64,000 nt of DNA from CAVQOB01 sp963714325 (lineage in GTDB: Bacteria; Pseudomonadota; Alphaproteobacteria; Rhizobiales; Hyphomicrobiaceae): contig CAVQOB010000035.1 of the NCBI GenBank assembly GCA_963714325.1, positions 1-64,000 on the forward strand. The letters run 5' to 3'. Shown in pieces: positions 19,238 to 25,984 of the stretch. Under the pieces are notes generated by a model. That model did not search any database and was not told the origin of the DNA. It was given only the letters and a program-made list of their open reading frames with translations. Position numbers and translations under genes: made by a program. How positions within the stretch are numbered: position 1 is the first letter of the stretch; each line of letters starts with the position of its first letter.

Positions 19238-19648
19238 ATGATCTGGCGTTCGAAAGTCGCATTACACGGCCTAATCGCAATGGCGGTTCTTGGGGCTGGT
19301 GCGGCCAGTGCTCAGGAGGCCCAGCGCGGCGCGACTCGGGTGTCACCCGGCGGCACAACCCGCGTCTATGTGATGGCGGGGTTCGATGGCCAATGCAAGC
19401 CGACGCCACCGGCGACAATCATCATCGACGCCGCGCCCGTGAAAGGCACCGTCTCCCTGCGCGAGGGGCAAGCGATCGTCGTGCAGCAATCAGTTTCGGG
19501 ATCGTGTGTCGGCAGTCGCGTGACCGGCACCGGCATCTATTATACGGCGAAGCCCGACGGGCAGGGCGCCGACAGCTTCTCGATCACCGCGCGCCTCGCC
19601 AGCGGCGAAACGGCAACCCGGACGTTTCATCTGAATATCAGCGACTGA
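19238..19648 (+). CDS. Exported protein of unknown function
   Basis: The ATG at 19238 (AGGGG 5 nt upstream) starts a 136-residue protein with a clear signal peptide, MIWRSKVALHGLIAMAVLGA then ASAQ. The mature part has a single pair of cysteines and a C-terminal segment (DSFSITARLASGETATRTF) resembling the end of Ig- or cadherin-like beta domains, so a small periplasmic beta-sandwich is likely. No family is recognised. Confidence 0.7.
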   Translation: MIWRSKVALHGLIAMAVLGAGAASAQEAQRGATRVSPGGTTRVYVMAGFDGQCKPTPPATIIIDAAPVKGTVSLREGQAIVVQQSVSGSCVGSRVTGTGIYYTAKPDGQGADSFSITARLASGETATRTFHLNISD

Positions 19649-19651
19649 TGG

Positions 19652-20407
19652 CTAATCCTGTGATTTCAGCGACGCCCGCAGGTCATCGCGCGGCGGTAGG
19701 CGGCGACGATCCGTTTCCGACGGTTCGCGAGGTTCAAACACATAGGCCAATTGAAACGCCTCGAAATTGACGATGTGACCGCCACCCAGGCGGGTGAGCA
19801 ACTCTTGACTGATGGTTTGAGCAGCAGACTTTGTTGCGTCATGCCAGAGGCCTTCGATCAGGATCACGTGCGTCATGTCATGCGCTGGCGCCGGTGCCGT
19901 CTGCGCCTGCAGCGCGGAGTGGTCGGGCGTGGCGCGATCCACCTTGCCGATCCGAATTGCGGTGATGCCGGCGCCCTGCAGATTAAGATCAAGGAGTCCG
20001 CTTGCACGGCCAGCGAGAGCGATGGAGTTCCGAACGTCCGCGGCAATAGTGGTAGTGACGAGCGCCGTCGCGAAACCGCAGCCCTCGGCAGCCACCGTCG
20101 TGCAGGCGAGGCGTGTAACGTTCGAGAAGTGCGGCCGCATGCTCTGCGACCAGCCCGTTGGGTACGCGACGACATCGGCATAGGCGGCACTGGTCAACAC
20201 ATCAAGGCCGTCCAGCAGATACAGGGTGAAGTATCGGTGCGGGCGTTCCGCTGCAGTATAGCGGCGGGCCGACCGAAAACCTGGCAGGGACGCGCGTTCC
20301 TTGACGTGCTCGTGTGTGTGCCAGATGTCGTAAGCACCGCCAGCCTCTTGACCGATGTCATTCCAGAGCGCCAGGAATGGTCGGGTGTCGCCTGTCGGCT
20401 CAGTCAT
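19652..20407 (-). CDS. Conserved hypothetical protein, dimeric alpha/beta-barrel (EthD/antibiotic-monooxygenase-like) type
   Basis: This 251-residue cytosolic protein begins with a segment, NDIGQEAGGAYDIWHTHEHV, followed by LPGFRSARRYTA, that is common in small proteins with the dimeric ferredoxin-like barrel. The pattern partly repeats in the C-terminal half (MTHVILIEGLWHDAT), suggesting an internal duplication. It lies 9 bp downstream of the alcohol dehydrogenase gene on the same strand and is probably cotranscribed, hinting at a role in the same small-molecule catabolism. The function is unknown. Confidence 0.7.
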   Translation of the reverse strand: MTEPTGDTRPFLALWNDIGQEAGGAYDIWHTHEHVKERASLPGFRSARRYTAAERPHRYFTLYLLDGLDVLTSAAYADVVAYPTGWSQSMRPHFSNVTRLACTTVAAEGCGFATALVTTTIAADVRNSIALAGRASGLLDLNLQGAGITAIRIGKVDRATPDHSALQAQTAPAPAHDMTHVILIEGLWHDATKSAAQTISQELLTRLGGGHIVNFEAFQLAYVFEPREPSETDRRRLPPRDDLRASLKSQD

Positions 20408-20416
20408 TGGCGCCTC

Positions 20417-21475
20417 TCATACCGCTGGTGCCACACCGGACAATCCCGATGGATAGAGCATCACCTTAGAGGCTTGCCGCTGATGCGCCAGCGCGAACCC
20501 GCCCTGCGCTTCAGTGAGCGGCAGCCGATGGGTGATCATCGGACGCACAAGATCACTATGCGCCGTCAAGAATTGGATGACCTCCAGCCACATCGGCTTC
20601 GGTGCGCGGTAGGTACCGAGCACCGACTGTTGGCGGCGGACGAGTTTGGTCAGATCAATGGCGGCGGGCGCTGCGTGGATGCCACAGACGATCAGGCTGC
20701 CCCGCTCGCCGAGACACGCCAGCGCTTCGCCGATCACGCTGGGGTGGCCGGTGGCCTCAAAGATGAGGTCGAAGGGCGCATCGCAGTCGGCAGCCTTCAG
20801 CGCAGCGGTCAAGGTACGACCGCGCGTGTCGACGGTTTGCGCCTTGGCAATTCTGGGGACGATGGCGAGGCGCGCGGCATCGTCGCGGCCGGCGACGACA
20901 ATATCGGTAACTCCAGCGGCGGCTGCGAGGACCGCTATCCCTTGTCCGATCGGGCCAGGGCCGAGGATCAGAACTCGTGCACCCCGCTGCAGGCCACTGC
21001 GGGCGATCGCTTGCGCGCAAACCGTGAACGGTTCCGTCAATGCGGCTATCTCGAAATCGAGCTCGTCCGGGATTGCGATGCAGTTTGCGGCGGGGGCCAC
21101 GACGTGGCTGGCAAAGCCGCCATCGCGATGAATGCCGATACCGCGGCGGTGCCGGCAGTCGGGCGATCCGCTGCGACACGCCTGACATCGCCCGCAGGTG
21201 ACGGAGGGCGCGATTACGACCCGTGTTCCAGTTGGTAAGTCGCCAGAACTGTTGGCGGCGACAACGCGGCCGGCGAACTCATGCCCGAGGGTCACCGGCA
21301 TCGCGTCGCGCATGGTCTCATAGCCGCCCGTCCAAGCGTCGATATGGATGTCGGTCCCACAGACGCCAGCGGCTTCGACGGCGACGATGACGTCGCAAGC
21401 CTGCGTCGCTGCCGGTGGCGAGACTTCCGTCAGATCGACGCCGGGGCTTGGCCGCAGTTTTCGTAACGCGAGCAT
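20417..21475 (-). CDS. Zinc-dependent medium-chain alcohol/polyol dehydrogenase
   Basis: The 352-residue enzyme has the medium-chain dehydrogenase layout. Catalytic zinc ligands lie in AAGVCGTDIHIDAW and GHEFAGRVV. A structural-zinc lobe CGRCQACRSGSPDC is followed by a Rossmann motif LGPGPIGQGIAVL. The resemblance is to threonine/sorbitol dehydrogenase-type enzymes, NAD(P)-dependent, oxidising a secondary alcohol; the substrate is not determinable. Its 5' leader contains the left boundary repeat of the accessory island, 21 bp upstream of the start, so its own promoter region has been altered if the island is an insertion. Confidence 0.88.
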   Translation of the reverse strand: MLALRKLRPSPGVDLTEVSPPAATQACDVIVAVEAAGVCGTDIHIDAWTGGYETMRDAMPVTLGHEFAGRVVAANSSGDLPTGTRVVIAPSVTCGRCQACRSGSPDCRHRRGIGIHRDGGFASHVVAPAANCIAIPDELDFEIAALTEPFTVCAQAIARSGLQRGARVLILGPGPIGQGIAVLAAAAGVTDIVVAGRDDAARLAIVPRIAKAQTVDTRGRTLTAALKAADCDAPFDLIFEATGHPSVIGEALACLGERGSLIVCGIHAAPAAIDLTKLVRRQQSVLGTYRAPKPMWLEVIQFLTAHSDLVRPMITHRLPLTEAQGGFALAHQRQASKVMLYPSGLSGVAPAV

Positions 21476-21495
21476 CTTGGGATCGCCTATGACTG

Positions 21496-21523
21496 GCTTC
21501 GTGTAATAAGTACAAAGGAAACT
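21496..21523. repeat. Left boundary repeat of the accessory island (degenerate dif-like)
   Basis: CTTCGTGTAATAAGTA (21497-21512) is repeated perfectly in direct orientation at 26452-26467. Aligned to a dif layout, the left arm and 6-bp centre are shared with the right copy, while the right arm (CAAAGGAAACT) is degenerate; overall the two 28-bp sites agree at 23 positions. It lies in the 5' leader of the alcohol dehydrogenase gene. Confidence 0.6.
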
Positions 21524-21538
21524 CGCAGTCGCAGGCGT

Positions 21539-21575
21539 CGACCTATCCGGCAGCGCGGCGTTGCTGGATAGGTCG
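21539..21575. repeat. 37-bp near-perfect inverted repeat just inside the left boundary
   Basis: CGACCTATCC and GGATAGGTCG pair perfectly over 10 bp, and most of the interior (ggcagcgc against gcgttgct) also pairs, leaving almost no loop. It could be an operator, a terminator stem without a U-tract, or a recombination-associated site. Confidence 0.7.
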
Positions 21576-21689
21576 CAGTCCGATCAGATATCAACGATCC
21601 GTGCAATACACTCCGAAAATCATCCTCACAAATCGAATGCGCCTGACGCATCGGTTGCGCCCCAGGCATCAACACGTGCAACCCAAGCA

Positions 21690-21831
21690 TATTCCACAGC
21701 GGAAAAGCTGTGGACGATCAGGGGATAAGCGAACGCCCTTCTTAAACAGATCATGCCCCCGGCCCGGGCGACGACAGCGCTTGCCCTCACGGCTAAAGCA
21801 ATGGCGTCGGCCAGCGGTCGATTGTGGAAAA
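21690..21831. other. Possible replication-origin-like segment with DnaA-box-like repeats
   Basis: TCCACAGC (21693-21700) and GCTGTGGA (21707-21714) form a perfect 8-bp inverted repeat around a 6-nt spacer. The same bases give two sites with 7 of 9 matches to the DnaA box TTATNCACA, and TTTTCCACA (complement of 21823-21831) matches at 8 of 9. A GGGGATAA follows at 21721. The cluster is suggestive only. Confidence 0.3.
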
Positions 21832-21969
21832 CCGCTCCCGCCCGTCCTCGTCGTTCCTGTTCCTACGGAATTCGCGTTCCGCACGGGGATGAGCCCCGTG
21901 CTCCAACGGCCAGGCATGAGCCCTGGCCTCGCGGTGCCTCTCAGAACGACGAGGACGGGCGGGAGCGGT
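21831..21969. ncRNA. Candidate structured element: 26-bp perfect stem enclosing three hairpins
   Basis: The 26 bases at 21831-21856 (beginning ACCGCTCCCGCC) are the exact reverse complement of 21944-21969. The enclosed 87 nt contain three more stems: CGGAA/TTCCG (21866-21881), GCACGGGG/CCCCGTGC (21881-21901) and GGCCAGG/CCTGGCC (21908-21928); the last two share an ATGAG loop. The whole folds as a multibranched cloverleaf ending 5 bp before the start of the HGG-motif gene. It could be a structured RNA, a cis-regulatory leader or a cruciform DNA site. The coding direction is unknown. Confidence 0.5.
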
Positions 21970-21974
21970 AGCGG

Positions 21975-23000
21975 GTGAGGGGAGATAGGCCAAAAAATCC
22001 CGCCGCTCTGCCGTGGGCGCTACGGCTGCTGGATACACTCTCAAAGCTCGGCGTGCCGCAGCAGATTGTTGACGAGACCGGTTGGCGGCTCAATCTCGAC
22101 ACGCTGCCTCTCGATCAATCGCCCGATCTCGTCGCAGCACACCACGCGCGAAACATCTCCAATCTACTGATGCCGTCGCGTGCGCACCAATCCACGCACG
22201 CAGCGCCACGCCCGCCACCTCTGCCATCTGCCCAAATTCCCGAGCAACCGGCCTCCGACCCCATGCACGCTAACCACGCCGGTGGCACGGCCTCTTCCCC
22301 CATGCACGCGCGTGGTAATCTCAGGCCAGGTGATGTCCGCCTGGTGCAGCGAGGTGATGTCCGCCTGGTGCCGCCAGGCCTAGCCAGGCTAAGCACGTCT
22401 ATGCCACTCTCTCCTCGCTGTCCTGATCGCCCGCCTGGCCGCATTCGATCCGCGACATTCGTTCCCGACGCTGCAGGCAAGACGCGCATCGCTCCAGCGG
22501 ATCGACGTCACGCGTTCGATCACGCGACGAGGTGCGGAGCTAAAACTCGGCGCGGCGACGCCTGCTCAAACCCGGCAATGCGAAACGGTCGCTGCCGCAT
22601 GCACGGCGGACAATCTCCCGGCGCGGGCACTGAGCAAGCAACCCGCGCAGCATACGTCCGCCACTACGGCAGCGCAGACGTCCGATTGCACGCGTCCTGC
22701 CTCGGTCGCCGGTTCATGCAGTTGCGCGCGCTGCTCTCGGCCGGGATCACGTCGTCAGACGATGAAGCGCATCATCAGGCGCTCGCTGATCTGATCGCGT
22801 ATCTCGATCACGCCCGCGATCACGTCTTGCCCGCGCTCGCCAAGCGAGCAGCAGAGATCGCGCCAGCGATCGAAGCAGCGAAGCAGGCGAGTGCCGAAGC
22901 GTCCGCGAAAAAGCGGACAGAGCAACTTTCGCTGCTCGACCAGGCGCGAGCGCTGCTGCGTCCGAAGCCGCATGGCCCGCGAATCCGGTCGACGCGTTAA
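21975..23000 (+). CDS. HGG-motif protein with low-complexity N-terminal half (mobile-element type)
   Basis: The GTG start gives 341 residues. The recognisable part is near residues 185-215: RCGAKTRRGDACSNPAM then NGRCRMHGGQSPGA, the Cys/His motif of the HGGxSTG proteins common on alphaproteobacterial phages and islands, probably a small zinc-binding fold. The C-terminal 100 residues are Ala-rich and helical. The region between (about 60-150) is Pro/Arg-rich and includes an exact 20-bp repeat at 22328-22347 and 22352-22371 (period 24), encoding GDVRLVQR/GDVRLVPP. The function is unknown. No good ribosome-binding site precedes the GTG, so the start may be internal. Confidence 0.55.
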   Translation: MRGDRPKNPAALPWALRLLDTLSKLGVPQQIVDETGWRLNLDTLPLDQSPDLVAAHHARNISNLLMPSRAHQSTHAAPRPPPLPSAQIPEQPASDPMHANHAGGTASSPMHARGNLRPGDVRLVQRGDVRLVPPGLARLSTSMPLSPRCPDRPPGRIRSATFVPDAAGKTRIAPADRRHAFDHATRCGAKTRRGDACSNPAMRNGRCRMHGGQSPGAGTEQATRAAYVRHYGSADVRLHASCLGRRFMQLRALLSAGITSSDDEAHHQALADLIAYLDHARDHVLPALAKRAAEIAPAIEAAKQASAEASAKKRTEQLSLLDQARALLRPKPHGPRIRSTR

Positions 23001-23154
23001 CCGCCGCTGCCAAAAGAGAGCGCTACGCGCTCCGCTAACGCTGCCACCGGTGTTACTCTCGATGCTGCCGGAAACTGTTCTGTTGCCTCCCAGGCAGTTT
23101 GCACACCGGCACTTGCGGCGGTGACAGAATGTGCAGCGCGTGCCGCTGTCACCG

Positions 23155-23256
23155 CCGCTCTTTTCCCAGCCTCTGCCGCAACGTGCGCTACCGCTACCGC
23201 TGCTGCCGCTCTTTTCCCAGCCTCTGCCGCAACGTCCGCTACCGCTACCGCTGCTG
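23155..23256. repeat. 51-bp tandem duplication
   Basis: The unit starting CCGCTCTTTTCCCAGCCTCT occurs at 23155 and again at 23206, with a single evident difference (gcgct against ccgct). It is followed by further CCGCTACCG and CTGCTGCCG runs. The period is 17 codons, so every crossing frame stays open, which explains the spurious open frames here. Confidence 0.8.
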
Positions 23257-23400
23257 CCGCTGCTGCTCTCTCCCCGTGTGGTTCTCTCTTGCTCTCTCGC
23301 GACGACGGCGGCGGCGTCGGCCTACGGGCCGTCGCTGCTGCTGTTGTTGTGACGCGTCCTGGCCGCGAAGTGCGTCCTGGCCGCTACTCCCTCGGCCTGC

Positions 23401-23440
23401 GAGCCACACTCTGCGCCGCGCGCGGCGCAGAGTGTGGCTC
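23401..23440. repeat. 40-bp perfect palindrome
   Basis: The 20 bases starting GAGCCACACTCTGCGCC at 23401 are exactly reverse-complemented at 23421-23440, with no spacer and an alternating CGCG centre. The pairing stops abruptly outside (C at 23400 against T at 23441). There is no U-tract, so it is not an ordinary terminator. Confidence 0.9.
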
Positions 23441-23691
23441 TTGTCCTCGTCCGTGACGCTGCGCCCGAAGGGTCGCAGCTAGTCGCCTTCCTCAAAAACC
23501 TTGGTTGCGTTCAACGCACGGCGTGGAAGCTGCCCAAGTGTCGCGCGGCCGGGCCCGGCCGCAAGGGTTCGCTTCGCCGCGCGCAAGAGCGCGCGCCCTT
23601 GCCCCCGTGCCCTTACCCGCGCGAGCGGGTCAGCTTCTTTTTCGCCGTGCGTCGCCCGCGCCCGGCGGTTTTCTTAAGGGAAGGGAAGCAA

Positions 23692-23919
23692 ATGAAAAAC
23701 GGTCAGTTGTCGCTTTTGCCGCTGCTCTCCGCGCCGGCGGAACAAAAGCAAGGCCTCCCGCCGCCTGCGGCGGCGACCTGCTGCCGCTGTAACTGCTCGC
23801 CCGTCTGCCTCGGTCTGCGATTTTGCGCCGCCTGCGCGCTCCGCGTTCTCCGCGAGGCCCGCGCCGCGCGGTTGATCGCCCTCGGGCAAAAGCTCTTAAC
23901 GAAATCCCCGCGCCGGTAA
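23692..23919 (+). CDS. Small cysteine-rich protein, unknown
   Basis: The ATG at 23692 has an excellent ribosome-binding site, AAGGGAAGGG, and starts a 75-residue protein. Six of its cysteines fall in CCRCNC, PVC, FCAAC within about residues 30-48, a possible small metal-binding knuckle, followed by a basic helical C-terminus (LREARAARLIALGQKLL). The frame is open upstream to 23434, but those residues overlap the palindromic segment and look non-coding. No family is recognised. Confidence 0.5.
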   Translation: MKNGQLSLLPLLSAPAEQKQGLPPPAAATCCRCNCSPVCLGLRFCAACALRVLREARAARLIALGQKLLTKSPRR

Positions 23920-23969
23920 CGCTTCGGCCACGCGAATAGGGTAGTATCGAAGCCACAGGAGTAACGGAA

Positions 23970-24476
23970 ATGACACCAGTTCAACAACTCGCAATGTTCG
24001 ACACCACGCCAAAAATGGAAATCGCGCCTGTGTCTCCCCGCGCGGATCGCCCACAGCGGCGCGACATGCGGCGGCATCAGCCGGTTGCGGAATTACCGCC
24101 GTTGCCAGCGCCAGTCAAAGCGCGCATCGAGACAAAGCTGTCACCGCTGGTGATCGGCAACTCCGAACAGTTGCTGCGCGTCGAGCGTGCTCGCCTGGTT
24201 GACGCCTACGCCCTCGCAGACTTGCAGTGCAAGCAGGCCGAGGCGGCCAAGAAGCTCGCCCGCGAGGCGGTGCAAAATCACGTCGCAGCGGCGTTGGCGA
24301 AGGACGGTGAGATCGTTACTAAAATCAAATCCGCCACGTTCCAGCTTGCGATCACCGCGACGCACGCCACGCGGCTGGACACAACGAAAATCAAGTCGAC
24401 AATGCCGCAGGTGTGGATCGACGATCACAGTCTCTCATCCACGTCGGTCACGTTCAAAGTCACGGATATCAGTTGA
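23970..24476 (+). CDS. Phage-like protein of unknown function
   Basis: The ATG follows CAGGAG by 7 nt and opens a 168-residue protein. Residues 1-50 are polar and probably disordered. About residues 68-115 form a charged helical segment (ARLVDAYALADLQCKQAEAA), then a short beta-rich tail ends with TRLDTTKIKSTMPQVWIDDH and STSVTFKVT. A helix followed by a substrate-like 'LDTKKIK..' strand pair is seen in many small phage proteins encoded near recombination genes, but I cannot assign a function. It heads a tight cluster of small genes. Confidence 0.65.
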   Translation: MTPVQQLAMFDTTPKMEIAPVSPRADRPQRRDMRRHQPVAELPPLPAPVKARIETKLSPLVIGNSEQLLRVERARLVDAYALADLQCKQAEAAKKLAREAVQNHVAAALAKDGEIVTKIKSATFQLAITATHATRLDTTKIKSTMPQVWIDDHSLSSTSVTFKVTDIS

Positions 24477-24667
24477 GCCCGCCAAACCCACGCCAAACCG
24501 AAACACTCAGGCGGGCGATTGCCCGCCTGGAATGCGTCAGCATCGCTGATCTGATCGCGCTGGAAAATTTTGAACTCGCAGACCTGATAAGGACCTGCCA
24601 AATCGTCATCGGCATGAGCGCACGGCTCCATGACGAGACAACCGACGACAGCGACGCAGCAGGTTGA
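24473..24667 (+). CDS. Small hypothetical protein, translationally coupled
   Basis: TTG at 24473 overlaps the TGA of the preceding gene (TTGA), which suggests coupled translation. The 64-residue product is acidic and helical (TETLRRAIARLECVSIADLI), with a hydrophobic middle and an Asp-rich end. The frame is open a further 20 codons upstream, but these overlap the preceding gene. No family is recognised. Confidence 0.45.
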   Translation: MSPPNPRQTETLRRAIARLECVSIADLIALENFELADLIRTCQIVIGMSARLHDETTDDSDAAG

Positions 24668-24670
24668 ACA

Positions 24671-24922
24671 GTGTCCAAAAATCTCGAACCTCTCGAAACA
24701 TCGGTCGTCCCTTTTTCTGGCCGTGTCGGCATCGGGATCACCGACCGGCAATTTGAAGTGCTGTGCTGGCTCGCGCTGGGCAAAAGCAATGCCGCAATCG
24801 GCGCGATCCTCGGCATCAGCGCCGCCGCTGTCGATCACCACGTCACGGCACTCTTTCGCCGCCTAAGCTGCTCATCGCGCGCGCACGCAGTCCTCATCGC
24901 ATGCAGGACCGGCATACTTTAG
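24671..24922 (+). CDS. Short LuxR-type helix-turn-helix protein
   Basis: A GTG start 3 bp after the preceding stop gives 83 residues. Residues about 23-83 are a GerE/LuxR DNA-binding domain: ITDRQFEVLCWLALGKSNAA, then IGAILGISAAAVDHHVTALFRRL. No receiver or ligand-binding domain is attached, so it is a stand-alone DNA-binding module, probably the island's own regulator. Confidence 0.7.
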   Translation: MSKNLEPLETSVVPFSGRVGIGITDRQFEVLCWLALGKSNAAIGAILGISAAAVDHHVTALFRRLSCSSRAHAVLIACRTGIL

Positions 24923-25027
24923 CTCTTCATATCCCGCCACCGCATTCGATCGTGAGTGACTGCTCCCCGCGTCGCCGGCAATGCTGATCGCGTCGCAATC
25001 CCGCGACGGAGCACAGGAGCATGCACG

Positions 25028-25492
25028 ATGATCAGGCACCCACGCGACCTGCTAAAACGACTGACGACGCGGTTCGACGAGGATCTGGAAACGAAATCGC
25101 TAGACCGCAACAGCGAGAGCGGACGCATCCGGCAGTCAATCGCCACGATTGCCGCCAACGTCGCGATCATCCGCAAGCACAACGCGTCGCTCGCAAATCT
25201 TTCGCTCGTCGAAATCAGTAGCCTTCGCGATCAGCACGACATGTTCGCGGACTGGCTGCAAGATCGCATGATGCAGCGATCCAGCGAGAAGAAGATCGGC
25301 GCGCTATTGCAGCCCGAGAACTCTCGCCACGCCCGCATGCTACTGGCGGCAGTACGCGGCTCTACCCTGGCACTGCGGGAAATCTCGCCCAGCCACTACA
25401 CGAGCGACGAGATCACCAGCGTCATCCAGGACCTCGACGAGTTACGCGTCCATCTCCACAGCCACCCTCACATCCGGAGCATGATGCTATGA
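25028..25492 (+). CDS. Hypothetical helical protein
   Basis: The ATG at 25028 has AGGAG 8 nt upstream; the open frame extends to 24956 without support. The 154-residue product is mostly helical and charged (NSESGRIRQSIATIAANVAI; EISSLRDQHDMFADWLQDRM) with a short histidine-rich end. It overlaps the next gene by 4 bp (ATGA). No family is recognised. Confidence 0.6.
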   Translation: MIRHPRDLLKRLTTRFDEDLETKSLDRNSESGRIRQSIATIAANVAIIRKHNASLANLSLVEISSLRDQHDMFADWLQDRMMQRSSEKKIGALLQPENSRHARMLLAAVRGSTLALREISPSHYTSDEITSVIQDLDELRVHLHSHPHIRSMML

Positions 25493-25710
25493 TTAAAGCA
25501 CCTCACCTGATCGAAGAGGCAGCAGCACTAAAGATGCTGGAATTTGCGACACACCTAGTCTCAGGTCTCGACGGCGCCAAAATACACCCATCGACACTCC
25601 GCGCTCTACGCCTGCTGTCCGCCGATCTCGCCGGCCTGCTGGCCTCACCGCGTATGCACCCGGTGCATGCGAAACCAGTGGACAACCGGCCCAAATCACC
25701 CGACGCCTGA
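25489..25710 (+). CDS. Small hypothetical protein
   Basis: The start overlaps the preceding stop (ATGA), indicating coupled translation. The 73-residue product is helical with a hydrophobic centre (AAALKMLEFATHLVSGLDGA) and no recognisable motif. It continues the run of small co-directional genes in the island. Confidence 0.5.
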   Translation: MIKAPHLIEEAAALKMLEFATHLVSGLDGAKIHPSTLRALRLLSADLAGLLASPRMHPVHAKPVDNRPKSPDA

Positions 25711-25732
25711 ACCGCCGCCCGGAGGGAGCACG

Positions 25733-25984
25733 ATGCAAAACCACACCTGCACGCCGACCGAACTAAGGAACCTGCTGCAACCGGCTGTAGACGTTTTGGC
25801 GCGTCACTTGCCGCAACGTGCTCCCATCGCGCCAGAGCTTGCGGCTGCTCTGACTGACATCGGCCGCGCGCTCAGCATGTTGTCACATACGACAACACCA
25901 CATCTAGTCATTCCGCTTCCAGATCGCCGCCACCGAACGGCAACGCGCGCTGTGGTGCTGGGTCGCCGCCGCCCTGTTTCCTGA
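25733..25984 (+). CDS. Small hypothetical protein
   Basis: GGAGGGAGCACG directly precedes the ATG at 25733, a strong ribosome-binding site. The 83-residue product has a helical N-terminal half (TPTELRNLLQPAVDVLARHL) resembling that of the preceding 73-residue protein in composition, and a basic C-terminus. Its 3' end overlaps the convergent winged-helix gene by 77 bp, so the last 25 residues are less certain. Confidence 0.5.
   Translation: MQNHTCTPTELRNLLQPAVDVLARHLPQRAPIAPELAAALTDIGRALSMLSHTTTPHLVIPLPDRRHRTATRAVVLGRRRPVS

Larger units (their letters stand above)
23001..23691. other. Gene-free, inverted-repeat-rich segment (possible long structured RNA)
   Basis: Open frames here encode only Arg/Cys- or Ala-runs and are unlikely proteins. 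Instead the DNA holds a 13-bp stem (23115-23127 with 23146-23158), a 51-bp tandem duplication, a 40-bp perfect palindrome at 23401-23440, an 18-bp perfect palindrome at 23545-23562, a GCAAGGG/CCCTTGC stem (23561-23567 with 23596-23602) with GCGC pairs inside, and a 6-bp hairpin at 23615-23630. A strong Shine-Dalgarno sequence at its end belongs to the next gene. Confidence 0.55.

Noticed and set aside
19751..21238. 495-codon plus-strand open frame
   Set aside because: It is antisense to the hypothetical and alcohol dehydrogenase genes, both of which have recognisable protein features.
21831..21969. Retron msr-msd or integron attC site
   Set aside because: No reverse transcriptase or integron integrase is encoded nearby, and the attC end consensus (RYYYAAC/GTTRRRY) is not seen.
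23099..23482. Arg/Cys-rich open frame (127 codons) and overlapping Ala-rich frames
   Set aside because: They arise from the 51-bp tandem duplication and GC-rich runs, have no ribosome-binding site and overlap the palindromes.
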